DNA of 64,000 nt from Bolinopsis microptera (taxonomy: Eukaryota > Ctenophora > Tentaculata > Lobata > Bolinopsidae), in assembly GCF_026151205.1 (NCBI RefSeq), contig NC_087074.1, positions 620,001 to 684,000 on the forward strand. The letters run 5' to 3'. Below the pieces are notes generated by a model, which worked only from the letters and a program-made list of their open reading frames with translations, had not been told where the DNA came from and ran no database searches. The position numbers and the translations under genes were made by a program. Shown here piece by piece: positions 23,979-37,000 of the stretch. How positions within the stretch are numbered: position 1 is the first letter of the stretch; each line of letters opens with the position of its first letter.

Positions 23979-25878
23979 ATGACAGGCAATAAACTTGGTG
24001 TATTTCTACTATTAATGTACATAAGAATAACATCAGCTGACTCCCTCGGTAAGTTCACTTAGTTGTAAAACTTTAAATACATAGTAAACAAAAAAGCAAT
24101 CTGATCATGCCATCATAGAAGCTCACTAAATTTCCTGTTTAGATGTGGTGTATTTTGTTGTTCCTCAAGTTCTTTGATCATAGGATTTCATTATTTCTAA
24201 TTAAAACAGTAAAATGGCGACTAATCCTCCAACCATCCTATCTTCAGCTCCATCGTACAGCGAGTGGATACAAGTTCCCTGCGCTAAACGCACGAGACGA
24301 GTGGGTAAACGAAATTATAGAGGGCAAGAAGTTCCAGATTAGACCGACAAGAAGATAGATAACGTTAACTTTATCTCATGGACGATACAATTTAAAGGAG
24401 GATCTAAAACAGCATTCTGGTTTAAAAGAGCGAGTATAAGTGCTGACACTTGTGACGGAGGTTATAAATTCTCTGACGAAAATAAAGATTTCTTCAAACA
24501 AGGTGGAGTTCTGACATTCTTTAAGACGTCCACTCAGCTCCAAGTCTGGTTTAACGATGTTGTGGAGGTTACCTGGGTCTACGAGGATGATGAAGACACT
24601 GCTGACAGATGTGGCATGAGAGGGGAAATGTCAGGATTAAAGTTCAAGACCAACTATAGGAAAGACAAGGTGTCAGCGGAGTATAGATATGAAATTGGTA
24701 AGACAAGTTGTATGATTTTTAAAACTCGTTTTTGATCTTGATACATAATCAAGATTGGTGTTAATTGAACAAGTAGTTGTAACAAAGTGAAACTAAGATA
24801 CAAAGAAACATGCGAATGACTGAAATTATCCCAGATCAATGCAGCATCAGCGGTTACCCAAACCACGTGTTCAAGACAGCAAGCACAACAATAACAGGTC
24901 CCGTGGGTGAGGGTAACAGAGTCTGGATCAGCTGCCTCTGTAACCCTCACAGAGTCAGCTGTCTCGATGATGGAAACCCAGGGACAGAGTTTACATGTAC
25001 GGGTGGTTCATTCAGAGACATTAAAAAGAGCGCTGAGTTGCTCGATATCCTAACTTGCCCTTCAACAGGTAACACTTATTAACACTACTAACACTTATAA
25101 CACGTACTAACCATTTAGTATAAATTATGCTGATCCAGCTTAACTTGGATATTTCCCCTCAAATACGGACTCATGCACACGTGACTAGCTGACCGCACCC
25201 TTTTCATCTGTCCTGTGAAACATATCATAGCTCAAGAAATAGGATGAAACCAGAATTATATCCCGATATTCCTTTACCTATCCTGCTCTACAACTTCGTA
25301 AACAGGTAATGGTAGATAAAACCTATGGAGAGAGAAATTCAGTGCGTCAGCTAAGTTAAATAGGGAATGTGTGTCTCTTTCATTTGAGGGTGGAATCCAA
25401 TTCTTTAATTAGTTAATCTTTACTGAAAATAATTGCGGAAATATTTTAAGAATTCCAGTTATATTTCCCTAACAAGCTACCACAGCTACAGGCAGTGTAA
25501 ATAAGCAAACAGCGCCGGCCGGCTTTTAACCAGCTATTAACCGGCTATTAGCCTGTGTTTTGTTATGGTTATTAACCGGCTATTAACCGGCTATTAACCG
25601 GCTATTAGCCTCTGTTTCGTTATGGTTATTAACCGGCTGTTGCCGTGTGAATATTACAATTCTCACTGTTTGTGGTAGTGGCGTCAGGTTCCTTTAAAGT
25701 GCTACTAAGCGAGTGCTTTGCATCTGAAACTACATCTGGGGCCGGGAAAACCAAGAGCTGGAGACAGAATGGATTGATCACTGGTGGTGCTGTGAAGTAC
25801 TAGGATAATGCAGGCAATCCAGAAGATGAAAATCTCCGCTTCATGGCGACTAACAGGGCCATGTTAGTGACTGACTAA
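23979..25878 (+). pseudogene. secreted Cys-rich protein gene, four exons, probably damaged
   Basis: Exons: 23979-24048, 24261-24697, 24835-25068 and 25679-25878, with GT-AG borders that agree in phase. Exon 1 is a signal peptide (GVFLLLMYIRITSADS). Exon 2 encodes YKFPALNARDEWVNEIIEG, then, one frame over, NVNFISWTIQFKGGSK and VWFNDVVEVTWVYEDDED; the frames join if one base is missing near 24335-24345. Exon 3 is cysteine-rich (RVWISCLCNPHRVSCLDDG, EFTCTGGS). Exon 4 reads SGSFKVLLSECFASE and GLITGGAVKY to an in-frame TAG at 25801, then stays open for 24 more codons to TAA 25876. The missing base and early stop suggest a young pseudogene, or a sequencing error plus a genuine stop. No family recognised; secretion is the only inferred property. 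Confidence 0.6.
25505..25640. repeat. short TTAACCGGCTATTA repeats in the intron
   Basis: Seven or so copies of AACCGGCTATTA or close variants, arranged as two blocks separated by GCCTGTGTTTTGTTATGGTT-like spacers. They lie in the last intron of the secreted-protein gene, about 40 bp before exon 4. Confidence 0.85.
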
Positions 25879-27578
25879 GATATAGGTAATTACTTTTACT
25901 AATTATAGCCTTATACGTAATTACTGTTACTAATTTGAGACTTGAACTATTTTTTTATTAAATTATAAGTCATTACAAAATTGATATTTCAGGAACTCGG
26001 CGGACGTGAAATTAGACGGAATCTGGTAAAAGAAGAAGAAGATGAAAGGGATGAATTTTCGGCTTAAATTGAATATAATCGCACGTTTTTAATGCTAATA
26101 CAAAGCAGAATCTGTGCAGCGCTTTAGTGTTATGACTTTATTTGTTGTCTTCACAGCACCACCAGTATATATCTTCAACAACTTGTGCTCTAATATACAA
26201 AAACAATAACTTGCCAAAGTGGACGGTATTACGCTGAAGACGAGCATATTTAATTTGATTCTGTTTTTATTCTTAATAACTAAATAACTGAGCTGTTCGC
26301 GGGAAAATTATATTCTTTTAATTCTTGTACGCATTTAAAACAAATTGCAGGAACTTGATATTGCAAAAGAGTTTATTCAGTTTTTCATGTTCATATAGTT
26401 GTATCTTATATATTATATATATTAGCAAACTTTCAATTCTCTTAACTTAAAATGAACTGTTAACAGACTAAAGATCACACTCGTATCAGGATTGTCAGAA
26501 GTAGCAAGTATTTAGATCATTTGCCCTCACGGAATACAGGCACGTAGCCAGGGGGGGGGGATAAACCCACAGTAAAGTGAGAAATAGGGAGTGTTATGCT
26601 GCTGTGAGATACTAGGACGGGGACCACCATTATAATTATATGTAATCTGACAGAGGAGAACTTTCAATTTAATGTTGTCTGTTGCCTAAAACAAGGCAGA
26701 GAATTTCTAGAATCAGGATGGTGGATGTGAATGATAAATAGGCAACGACAAGCGGCTTCGTAAAGCAAACAAACAACATTCCTAGTTTAATACTCACACA
26801 GAATGAAAAATAAGCAATTATCATTGAATATTGAAAACAAACCAACACTTACCTTTGTATAATGGGTGTAAAGACTCGAACTATCCGCACTATTCTATGC
26901 ATACATCACACCTAGTAAACAATGTAAATGTAAATATGTAAATTGTAAATGTAGAGATCACTTTATAAATAATGTAGATTGTAGTACATGTATGTATGTG
27001 TAGATTCATCACTTTATTTTAATTCCACATCATCCAAGACATTGCTAACATGCAAAGTGTGACGTCACACCACGTGATGTGACGTCACAAAGTGCCATGT
27101 ACGGAGTTCCGAGAATTCAGTAATACCCAATGATTGACGTAATTACAAAAATAGTAGAAAATAATTGCCATGCTATGATACACAAGTCAATGTAACAACA
27201 GTAAACAGTTAAAATATCATTTACCGATCAAAAGTAAACTGATTAATTAAATTTCAATTCAATTTAAACAAAAAGCAAGACAATGTAATATTAACTCAAA
27301 AGGAGGGGATCATGATCTCTCCAGCGTTTCATAAAAGTTTTGTTCACATTTTATAATTGTGTTGCTCTTGCTGTAAATAAATTAACTTGGTCACATATTT
27401 TGGATCTTTCAAGCCCCCCCCCCCCCCACTCACAGGTTCAGAAGATGGCTTGTTCTCAGGGACTTCAAACCGCAAAACTGAACTCTTGAATCTCACTTAG
27501 ATCTCGCAGAAGATGACTTGAATCTCACTTACATTACCCCCCCCCCCCCCCCCCCCCGGCCCCCACTCGCAGATTTCA
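25879..27578. other. intergenic region between the damaged secreted gene and the TTK 3' end
   Basis: No gene recognised. A hAT-like single end, CAGGCACGTAGCCAGGGGGG, occurs near 26537. Poly-C runs of 9-17 bases lie at about 27415-27428 and 27537-27557, the latter only about 20 bp beyond the TTK stop codon, so the TTK 3' UTR would start G-rich. Paired CRE sites lie at about 27058-27090. Confidence 0.5.
27058..27090. promoter_or_regulatory. paired CRE sites around an E-box
   Basis: Two perfect TGACGTCA palindromes flank CACGTG within about 30 bp. CREB/ATF proteins bind the first type and bHLH proteins the second. No start codon follows closely on either strand, so the target gene is unknown. 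Confidence 0.4.
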
Positions 27579-28009
27579 CTACATTTTAAGTAGCTGCGCA
27601 ACTGTGGCTCGCTTCGTCCTGTCTTTCTTCAGACATACTTCCAGAATCTGTCTGATATCTTGATACTGTAACTTTTCCGGAATGTTTATAGGTTCAGTTG
27701 ATGTTATCGCTAAATACTTCATCTATGGGGGTTGATTTTTGCGGTGAGGTTTTATAACATTGCTAGTTTGCTTAGGTAATACTCAGAATTTTATTTATAA
27801 TTATTACTTATTCAGATAAATTCCAAGTATAGTTAGCTTACGAAGGAAATGTTAAAAATGAGAGAAATAATAAAAACCTGCATTTTCTCTATGTGTTGAT
27901 AAGGAGTCACGCCAAAACACATTTTAAATAGAATACACCCCAGAGAATACACGTCACTCCTGTATCCCAACACGTTCGCTTCTGCATCTCCAAACGTTCC
28001 TGATAACAT
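27579..28009 (-). CDS. TTK: TTK exons 9-10: kinase C-lobe and C-terminus
   Basis: Exon 9 (28009-27878) encodes SDVYSLGCILFKMCFGVTPY; exon 10 (27716-27579) encodes INIPEKLQYQDIRQILEVCL, then KKDRTKRATVAQLLKM and stop. The protein ends right after the last kinase helix, so the long C-terminal tail of vertebrate TTK is missing. The exon 9 acceptor CCTACCTCAG|ATGTT is the one copied through the 28-32 kb array. Confidence 0.94.
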
Positions 28010-31000
28010 CTGAGGTAGGTAGCGTTTAGTATAAACAACTAGTTACCATAGTTACACTACTAGTTACCATAGTTACACTACTAGTTACCATAGTAACACT
28101 ACTAGTTACCATAGCTTAGTAACACTACTAGTTACCATAGTAACACTACTAGTTACTACAACATCTGAGGTAGGTAGCGTTTAGTATAAACAACTAGTTA
28201 CCATAGTTACACTACTAGTTACCATAGTAACACTACTAGTTACCATAGTAACACTACTAGTTACCATAGCTTAGTAACACTACTAGTTACCATAGTAACA
28301 CTACTAGTTACCATAGTTACACTACTAGTTACCATAGTAACACTACTAGTTACCATAGTAACACTACTAGTTACCATAGTTACACTACTAGTTACCATAG
28401 TAACACTACTAGTTACCATAGCTTAGTAACACTACTAGTTACCATAGCTTAGTAACACTACTAGTTACTACAACATCTGAGGTAGGTAGCGTTTAGTATA
28501 AACAACTAGTTACCATAGTTACACTACTAGTTACCATAGTTACACTACTAGTTACCATAGTAACACTACTAGTTACTACAACATCTGAGGTAGGTAGCGT
28601 TTAGTATAAACAACTAGTTACCATAGTTACACTACTAGTTACCATAGTAACACTACTAGTTACCATAGTTATACTTCTAGTTACCATAGTAACACTACTA
28701 GTTACCATAGTTACACTACTAGTTACCATAGTAACACTACTAGTTACCATAGTAACACTACTACTCTACTAGTTACCATAGTTACACTACTAGTTACCAT
28801 AGTTACACTACTAGTTACCATAGTTATACTTCTAGTTACCATAGTAACACTACTAGTTACCATAGTAACACTACTACTCTACTAGTTACCATAGTTACAC
28901 TACTAGTTACCATAGTAACACTACTAGTTACTACAACATCTGAGGTAGGTAGCGTTTAGTATAAACAACTAGTTACCATAGTTACACTACTAGTTACATA
29001 GTTACACTACTAGTTACCATAGTAACACTACTAGTTACCATAGCTTAGTAACACTACTAGTTACCATAGTTACACTACTAGTTACCATAGTAACACTACT
29101 AGTTACCATAGTAACACTACTAGTTACCATAGTTACACTACTAGTTACCATAGTAACACTACTAGTTACCATAGCTTAGTAACACTACTAGTTACCATAG
29201 CTTAGTAACACTACTAGTTACTACAACATCTGAGGTAGGTAGCGTTTAGTATAAACAACTAGTTACCATAGTTACACTACTAGTTACCATAGTTACACTA
29301 CTAGTTACCATAGTAACACTACTAGTTACCATAGTAACACTACTAGTTACTACAACATCTGAGGTAGGTAGCGTTTAGTATAAACAACTAGTTACCATAG
29401 TTACACTACTAGTTACCATAGTAACACTACTAGTTACCATAGTTATACTTCTAGTTACCATAGTAACACTACTAGTTACCATAGTTACACTACTATTTAC
29501 CATAGTAACACTACTAGTTACCATAGTAACACTACTACTCTACTAGTTACCATAGTTACACTACTAGTTACCATAGTTACACTACTAGTTACCATAGTTA
29601 TACTTCTAGTTACCATAGTAACACTACTAGTTACCATAGTAACACTACTACTCTACTAGTTACCATAGTTACACTACTAGTTACCATAGTTACACTACTA
29701 GTTACCATAGTTACACTACTAGTTACCATAGTAACACTACTAGTTACCATAGTAACACTACTAGTTACCATAGTTACACTACTAGTTACCATAGTAACAC
29801 TACTAGTTACCATAGCTTAGTAACACTACTAGTTACCATAGTTACACTACTAGTTACCATAGCTTAGTAACACTACTAGTTACCATAGTTACACTACTAG
29901 TTACCATAGTTACACTACTAGTTACCATAGTAACCTACTAGTTACCATAGTAACCATACTAGTTACCATAGTTACACTACTAGTTACCATAGTAAACACT
30001 ACTAGTTAACCATAGTAACACTACTAGTTACCATAGTTACACTACTAGTTACCATAGTAACACTACTAGTTACCATAGTTACACTACTAGTTACATAGCT
30101 TAGTAACACTACTAGTTACCATAGTAACACTACTAGTTACTACAACTTCTGAGGTAGGTAGCGTTTAGTATAAACAACTAGTTACCATAGTTACACTACT
30201 AGTTACCATAGTTACACTACTAGTTACCATAGTAACACTACTAGTTACCATAGTAACACTACTAGTTACTACAACATCTGAGGTAGGTAGCGTTTAGTAT
30301 AAACAACTAGTTACCATAGTTACACTACTAGTTACCATAGTTACACTACTAGTTACCATAGTAACACTACTAGTTACCATAGCTTAGTAACACTACTAGT
30401 TACCATAGTTACACTACTAGTTACCATAGTTACACTACTAGTTACCATAGTAACACTACTAGTTACCATAGTTACACTACTAGTTACCATAGTTACACTA
30501 CTAGTTACCATAGTAAGTAGTAACACTACTAGTTACCATAGTTACACTACTAGTTACCATAGTTACACTACTAGTTACCATAGTAAGTAGTAACACTACT
30601 AGTTACCATAGTTACACTACTAGTTACCATAGTTACACTTCTAGTTACTATAACATCTGAGGTAGGTAGCGTTTAGTATAAACAACTAGTTACCATAGTT
30701 ACACTACTAGTTACCATAGTAACACTACTAGTTACCATAGTTACACTACTAGTTACCATAGTAAGTAGTAACACTACTAGTTACCATAGTTACACTACTA
30801 GTTACCATAGTTACACTTCTAGTTACTATAACATCTGAGGTAGGTAGCGTTTAGTATAAACAACTAGTTACCATAGTTACACTACTAGTTACCATAGTAA
30901 CACTACTAGTTACCATAGTTACACTACTAGTTACCATAGTAACACTACTAGTTACCATAGTTACACTACTAGTTACCATAGTAACACTACTAGTTACCAT

Positions 31001-34000
31001 AGTTACACTACTAGTTACCATAGTAAGTAGTAACACTACTAGTTACCATAGTTACACTACTAGTTACCATAGTTACACTTCTAGTTACTATAACATCTGA
31101 GGTAGGTAGCGTTTAGTATAAACAACTAGTTACCATAGTTACACTACTAGTTACCATAGTAACACTACTAGTTACCATAGTTACACTACTAGTTACCATA
31201 GTAACACTACTAGTTACCATAGTTACACTACTAGTTACCATAGTTACACTACTAGTTACCATAGTAACACTACTAGTTACCATAGTAACACTACTAGTTA
31301 CCATAGTTACACTACTAGTTACCATAGTAACACTACTAGTTACCATAGTTACACTACTAGTTACCATGGTTACACTACTAGTTACCATGGTTACACTACT
31401 AGTTACCATAGTTACACTACTAGTTACCATAGTAACACTACTAGTTACCATAGTTACACTACTAGTTACCATAGTTACACTACTAGTTACCATAGTAACA
31501 CTACTAGTTACCATAGTAACACTACTAGTTACCATAGTTACACTACTAGTTACCATAGTTACACTACTAGTTACCATAGTTACACTACTAGTTACCATGG
31601 TTACACTACTAGTTACCATGGTTACACTACTAGTTACCATAGTTACACTACTAGTTACCATAGTAACACTACTAGTTACCATAGTTACACTACTAGTTAC
31701 CATAGTTACACTACTAGTTACCATGGTTACACTACTAGTTACCATGGTTACACTACTAGTTACCATAGTTACACTACTAGTTACCATAGTAACACTACTA
31801 GTTACCATAGTTACACTACTAGTTACCATAGTTACACTACTAGTTACCATGGTTACACTACTAGTTACCATGGTTACACTACTAGTTACCATGGTTACAC
31901 TACTAGTTACCATAGTAACACTACTAGTTACCATAGTTACACTACTAGTTACCATAGTAACACTACTAGTTACCATAGTTACACTACTAGTTACCATGGT
32001 TACACTACTAGTTACCATGGTTACACTACTAGTTACCATAGTTACACTACTAGTTACCATAGTAACACTACTAGTTACCATAGTTACACTACTAGTTACT
32101 ACTTTACTACAACATCTGAGGTAGGTAGAGTTAAATAATTTATATAATATATTTTTTATCAAGTCCTTTTTTTGGTTTAATAAGGTTAAAACGAAGGTGC
32201 ATACTGCATACTCGAGTATACTGAGTATACTCATTGAGTAGTTTCCCATTATTATAGAGTATAACTCAACTACAGTAAGCTTCTAAAGTAACAAGATAAG
32301 GGTACAGATATAATGGCTCCTGGGGTACCTCATGAAACAATAATTCGAGCATTCCTGCTTCACCATGTACGTGTGCTTCACGGTTATGACGTTGCCAGGC
32401 TTATAATTTGAAAATATCATCCCTATTGTTTTTCGATTAATCGAAGCTATCTCTGAAGAATACAATTTCGGGCTATAAATAATGCAGCTACTTTGCCTGT
32501 TCCTCTGTTCACGCTCATATTGTCCGAGCACATTGTTCTCGGCTGGTCTTAATTCGACCGTTTGTACTTCATATCTAGCTGTCCTGACTGTCGTTTTCTG
32601 TTTGAATTTGTAAACAATTGTGAGTCGTGATTTTTTATACCACTGTGAATTTATTTCCGGACCTGCAAGATGGATGAAACATACGTAGACTCTAGCAAAT
32701 TAAACGTAATGATCAGTTACTCCCACCAAAACACTGAGCTGATGTTGAGAATCAGGGACCTGCTATCTTCTAGCAACTACGAGGTATGGGTGGACACTAA
32801 CCTTAAGGCAGGGTGTCAGTTTTTCAAGAATATTGGCAGTGCTGTTATTGGATGTGATGTCTTCTTGTTCATTTTGACTGAGCACTCTGTTGCTTCCAAG
32901 TTTTGCGAAGATGAGGTGTCTTTGGCTCGGATCTCCAACAAGAAAATATTGCCTGTCACTTTTTGCAATCCCATGGATATTTCGTCGGAAATGAACCCTG
33001 GTCTTCGTCTAATTTTGAGTTGCACTCAATGGGTATGCCTTGATCCAAAAGTTGATGACGATCAAAACGATCGTCAAATTGTCCAAAATCTTAACCAAGC
33101 CTTACAATTAGAACATACTGAAAATTCGAGGTTGGATATCTATGATATCGCTTTCTCTGAAGAAGAATCTGCCGCTTCCGTAGGACAAAATAATAAAACC
33201 CTTCATCGAACTGATTGTAATCTATTTTTAGAACCATTTTGGAAGAGACATTTTGGAGAAACAAAGAAGAAAGTAGAGGTCAAGAAAGTGCTAGCGCATA
33301 TAAAGGAAGACTACAAGTTTGATTATGAGAAATTAGGTTTTGATGACACGCAAACGGCCAAAGCTTTGGCTCTGTGGTGCTTTGACTTACAACATCATGA
33401 TACAGTCGTTACAAGAGCTCAATATGACATGCTGGTGTACGCCAATGGATACTTGAAAGGGAAAGAAGAAGGGCCTGATACATTTTGGATACGATGTAAG
33501 GATGGATTTAGCATGGAGCTCACTATGGGGCAAGTTTTCAATGCAGAGAGTTCGGTGCGATACGATTGCATCGAGAATCTTGGCGAGATTAAGAACAAAA
33601 GATTTACCACCATGCTGTACAAATTGCTAAAAGACAGTGATCCAAATATTCGTGCAGTGGCCTGTATTGCTCTTCCCCGCACGGTAAACATGCAGACTAT
33701 GAACACAACAATTGAACGTGTTCTAAAGCTTCTCAAAGACCCAGACAGGTTAGTCCGTCAAAGTGCGTGTGTTGCTCTAGGTATCTTCAGAAAACCTGCC
33801 TCAGTTCCAGCCTTGCTCATCACCTGGAGAAACGATATGATAAGTGATGTGCGCAGTTCAGCACTGAAGTCGCTGGAGACTATAGGGACATCTGAGGCTC
33901 TTGAGGGCATCAAGGTTGTGAAGACACTGCAAGATGAAATTAAAAAACTTGGCATGTAAAAATATCGTTAGATAAGACTTACCGGATTTGTTTTAGCTAG

Positions 34001-37000
34001 AAACCTTTTGTATAGATAGGGCCCCCTCTCTTGTGTAAAAGCGACATGAACCCTAAAAGGTAGCCAGAAGCGACCCAAAAGCGACCGGAAGCGACCTAAA
34101 GGGCCCCCTTTCTTGTGTAAAAGCGACATGAACCCTAAAAGGTGACCAGAAGCGACCCAAAAGCGACCGGAAGCGACCAAAAAGCGACCAAAAGCGACCA
34201 AAAAGCGACTAGAAGCGACTAGAAGCGACCAGAAGCGACCAAAAAGCGACTAGAAGCGACCAAAAGCGACTAAAAGCGACCAAAATTTAAAAAGCGACCA
34301 GAAGCGACCAAAAAGCGGCCTCAACGTGAAAAAAGCGACCAAAAGTCGACGTTGTTAAAAAAAAAGTGACCCAAAAGGGCCACTTTTCGTCATCAAAAGC
34401 GACGGTCGCTTTTACACAAGAGAGGGGGCCCTAGATATTTTTATTTGTCTGATGTTACAATAGTGCATATATTTTACAAAAGTACATATTATGTATTTTA
34501 TAATGCATTTAACCATACATTTTGCTATATTTGTATTTTATTGCTGATATTAATAAATCTGTATTGTGAAATTGGGAATGTTATGTGTACAGGAATACAG
34601 TTGTGGTGTTCTCGAGAGCACGGTACATGGTGAGCATGGTGAGCATGGTACATGGTGAGCATGGTGATATCAGACACCTGACGACGCAATATAAAATAAT
34701 TTTCGTCTACAGCGATCTGAAACTACTAGTGACCATAGTAAGTAGTAACACTACTAGTTGCTATAGTAACACTACTAGTTACTATAGTAACACTACTAGT
34801 TACCATAGTAACACTCCTTCATAAACCTAACGATCTAAAACAACTGCTTTTGCCACCACAACAAATAGTCGCACCACTGATTTTACTGCTGAAATTATAA
34901 TCTTCTAATTTTGTAGATAATACCCCAGCGCAGTTAAGTACTATACGCTTGAGCGATTCGTGAATAACTATACTAAGTAGTGCGAAGTTGAACTGATAAT
35001 TTTACTTGAGTAACTTGTATATCTATTGAGTTTCTTTGGAAATCCATTATTGATAAAATCTACATTCCCATTAAGACAGGAATTCCGATAGCGGTATCCT
35101 AATAGTAGTCCCGTGCTTTGTACCCTATAAAACTCAAGTTCGGAAGGAATAAGCTTTAACTTAAAGCCACAGGTATTTTGAAACTTTCGGATATAATATG
35201 CTTTGAAGAAGATAAATCTGAAACTTACAGATTGCGGGATTGCCGCTAAGTTGTATTATATAGACACACGTGTCACCCCCCGGCCCCCCCCCCCTGTATA
35301 AAACCCTCACAATTATTGAGAAGGTTGTTTAGATGATCCTCTAGTAAATGTTGGGAAGACAGATACTATCTGACTAGTGACAAACATGAATAAATAGAGA
35401 AGCACGTGACGCTGTCACGTGACGTCACGGTCTACTAACCGGTCAGGCTTGACGCTGATTAACGTGACTAAATGTCCCTAAATGTGTTATCGAGCTGACT
35501 GATCGATTAGACTTTGCCCAGGTGGCATTATTGACATACAAAATATCCCATGCGGGAAGAAAACTCAACTTTTTCAAGCTACATCGGGCAGTTTACGTTG
35601 TAAAGTTGAGTGACGTTTTTATCTTTGGTTACCATCCGGCAAAATCATTATTTCAGAGATATCCACGTGATATTTTGTGGCTCTAGTAACTCGTAATGAC
35701 AGATTCTCAATTAATATTAGAATAATTTTGCTCTTACAACCTGATCAAGATAAAATGCAGCCTTCAAGGAAATGCAATACTGAACTTGTGGTAGAATTCT
35801 TATTTTCAAGACGAACGTCGTTGTTGAAAACCTTAAATTATCTAATAACTTTGATTTTTAATTAAGTTTGCCAACAGCTGAAAAAAAGTCCTCTCTTATG
35901 CGTATTTGAATTAAGCCAACAGTAACAGCTGCTGCACAGTTAGCTTTGAATTAGTCTTGAGGGTTCTGTATCAATAAATCAGGCACGGGTCTGGGTGGTA
36001 GTTGGTGAAGTTAACGGAAACATAGTGCTGCATAGTCTGCAGTCGAAGTCATGGATCCACAATAACTGTTATTGTGGATCTTCGACTGCACGTGATCGTT
36101 TCGTTATATTTGTTCCAACTGTTGCACGTCTAGCTCCCAAGCGTTATTTATATGTTCCTGCCCGGCAGTTAAAGAACTAATATCTTTCTGATATTGATAA
36201 GATTTGAGTCCGTTCATTTTCATAGTACAGTAGTAGTAGTATTATAGTACAGTAGTAGTACAGTAGTAGTACAGTAGTAGTAGTATTATAGTACAGTAGT
36301 AGTACAGTAGTAGTAGTATTATAGTACAGTAGTAGTACAGTAGTGGTAGTATTATAGTACAGTAGTAGTACAGTAGTAGTAGTATTATAGTACAGTAGTA
36401 GTACAGTAGTGGTAGTATTATAGTACAGTAGTAGTACAGTAGTAGTACAGTAGTAGTAGTATTATAGTACAGTAGTAGTACAGGGAGTAGTAGTATTTAG
36501 TACAGTAGGTATACAGGTAGTAGTAGTATTATAGTACAGTAGTAGTACAGTAGTGGTAGTATTATAGTACAGTAGTAGTACAGTAGTAGTAGTATTATAG
36601 TACAGTAGTAGTACAGTAGTAGTACAGTAGTAGTAGTATTATAGTACAGTAGTAGTACAGTAGTAGTAGTATTATAGTACAGTAGTAGTACAGTAGTAGT
36701 AGTATTATAGTACAGTAGTAGTACAGTAGTAGTAGTATTAAAGTACAGTAGTAGTACAGTAGTAGTAGTATTCATATTAATGAATTTAAAAGGTAGTCTG
36801 TTAAAGCAACGTAAAAATTCTGCAAATGAGCACATCTACAAAACAGTTCCATGTTCCATGTTAGTTCCACACGTTAAAGACCATGTATTGTTTTTTTGTA
36901 TATTAGAGCTTCAGCCACAGGTAGGTTGGTCTGCACGGAGCCCCACAGTTTCAATTCCTTGTTTAACTAGCCGTACAGCAAGGATATCCACTGTGCTCAC

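Larger units (their letters stand above)
34438..36225. other. TTK intron sequence with no gene recognised
   Basis: Contains ATGGTGAGC repeats at 34627-34670, a small outlying piece of the 21-bp CTAGTTACCATAG repeat at 34727-34815, a poly-C run near 35274-35294, the E-box/CRE cluster at 35403-35430 and a hairpin at 36038-36090. No exon seen. Confidence 0.55.

Noticed and set aside
31113-32249. 378-codon minus-strand frame of MVTSSVT repeats (and a 252-codon plus-strand counterpart)
   Set aside because: Produced by a 21-bp satellite whose length is a multiple of three; open on both strands, no start context, lies in a TTK intron.
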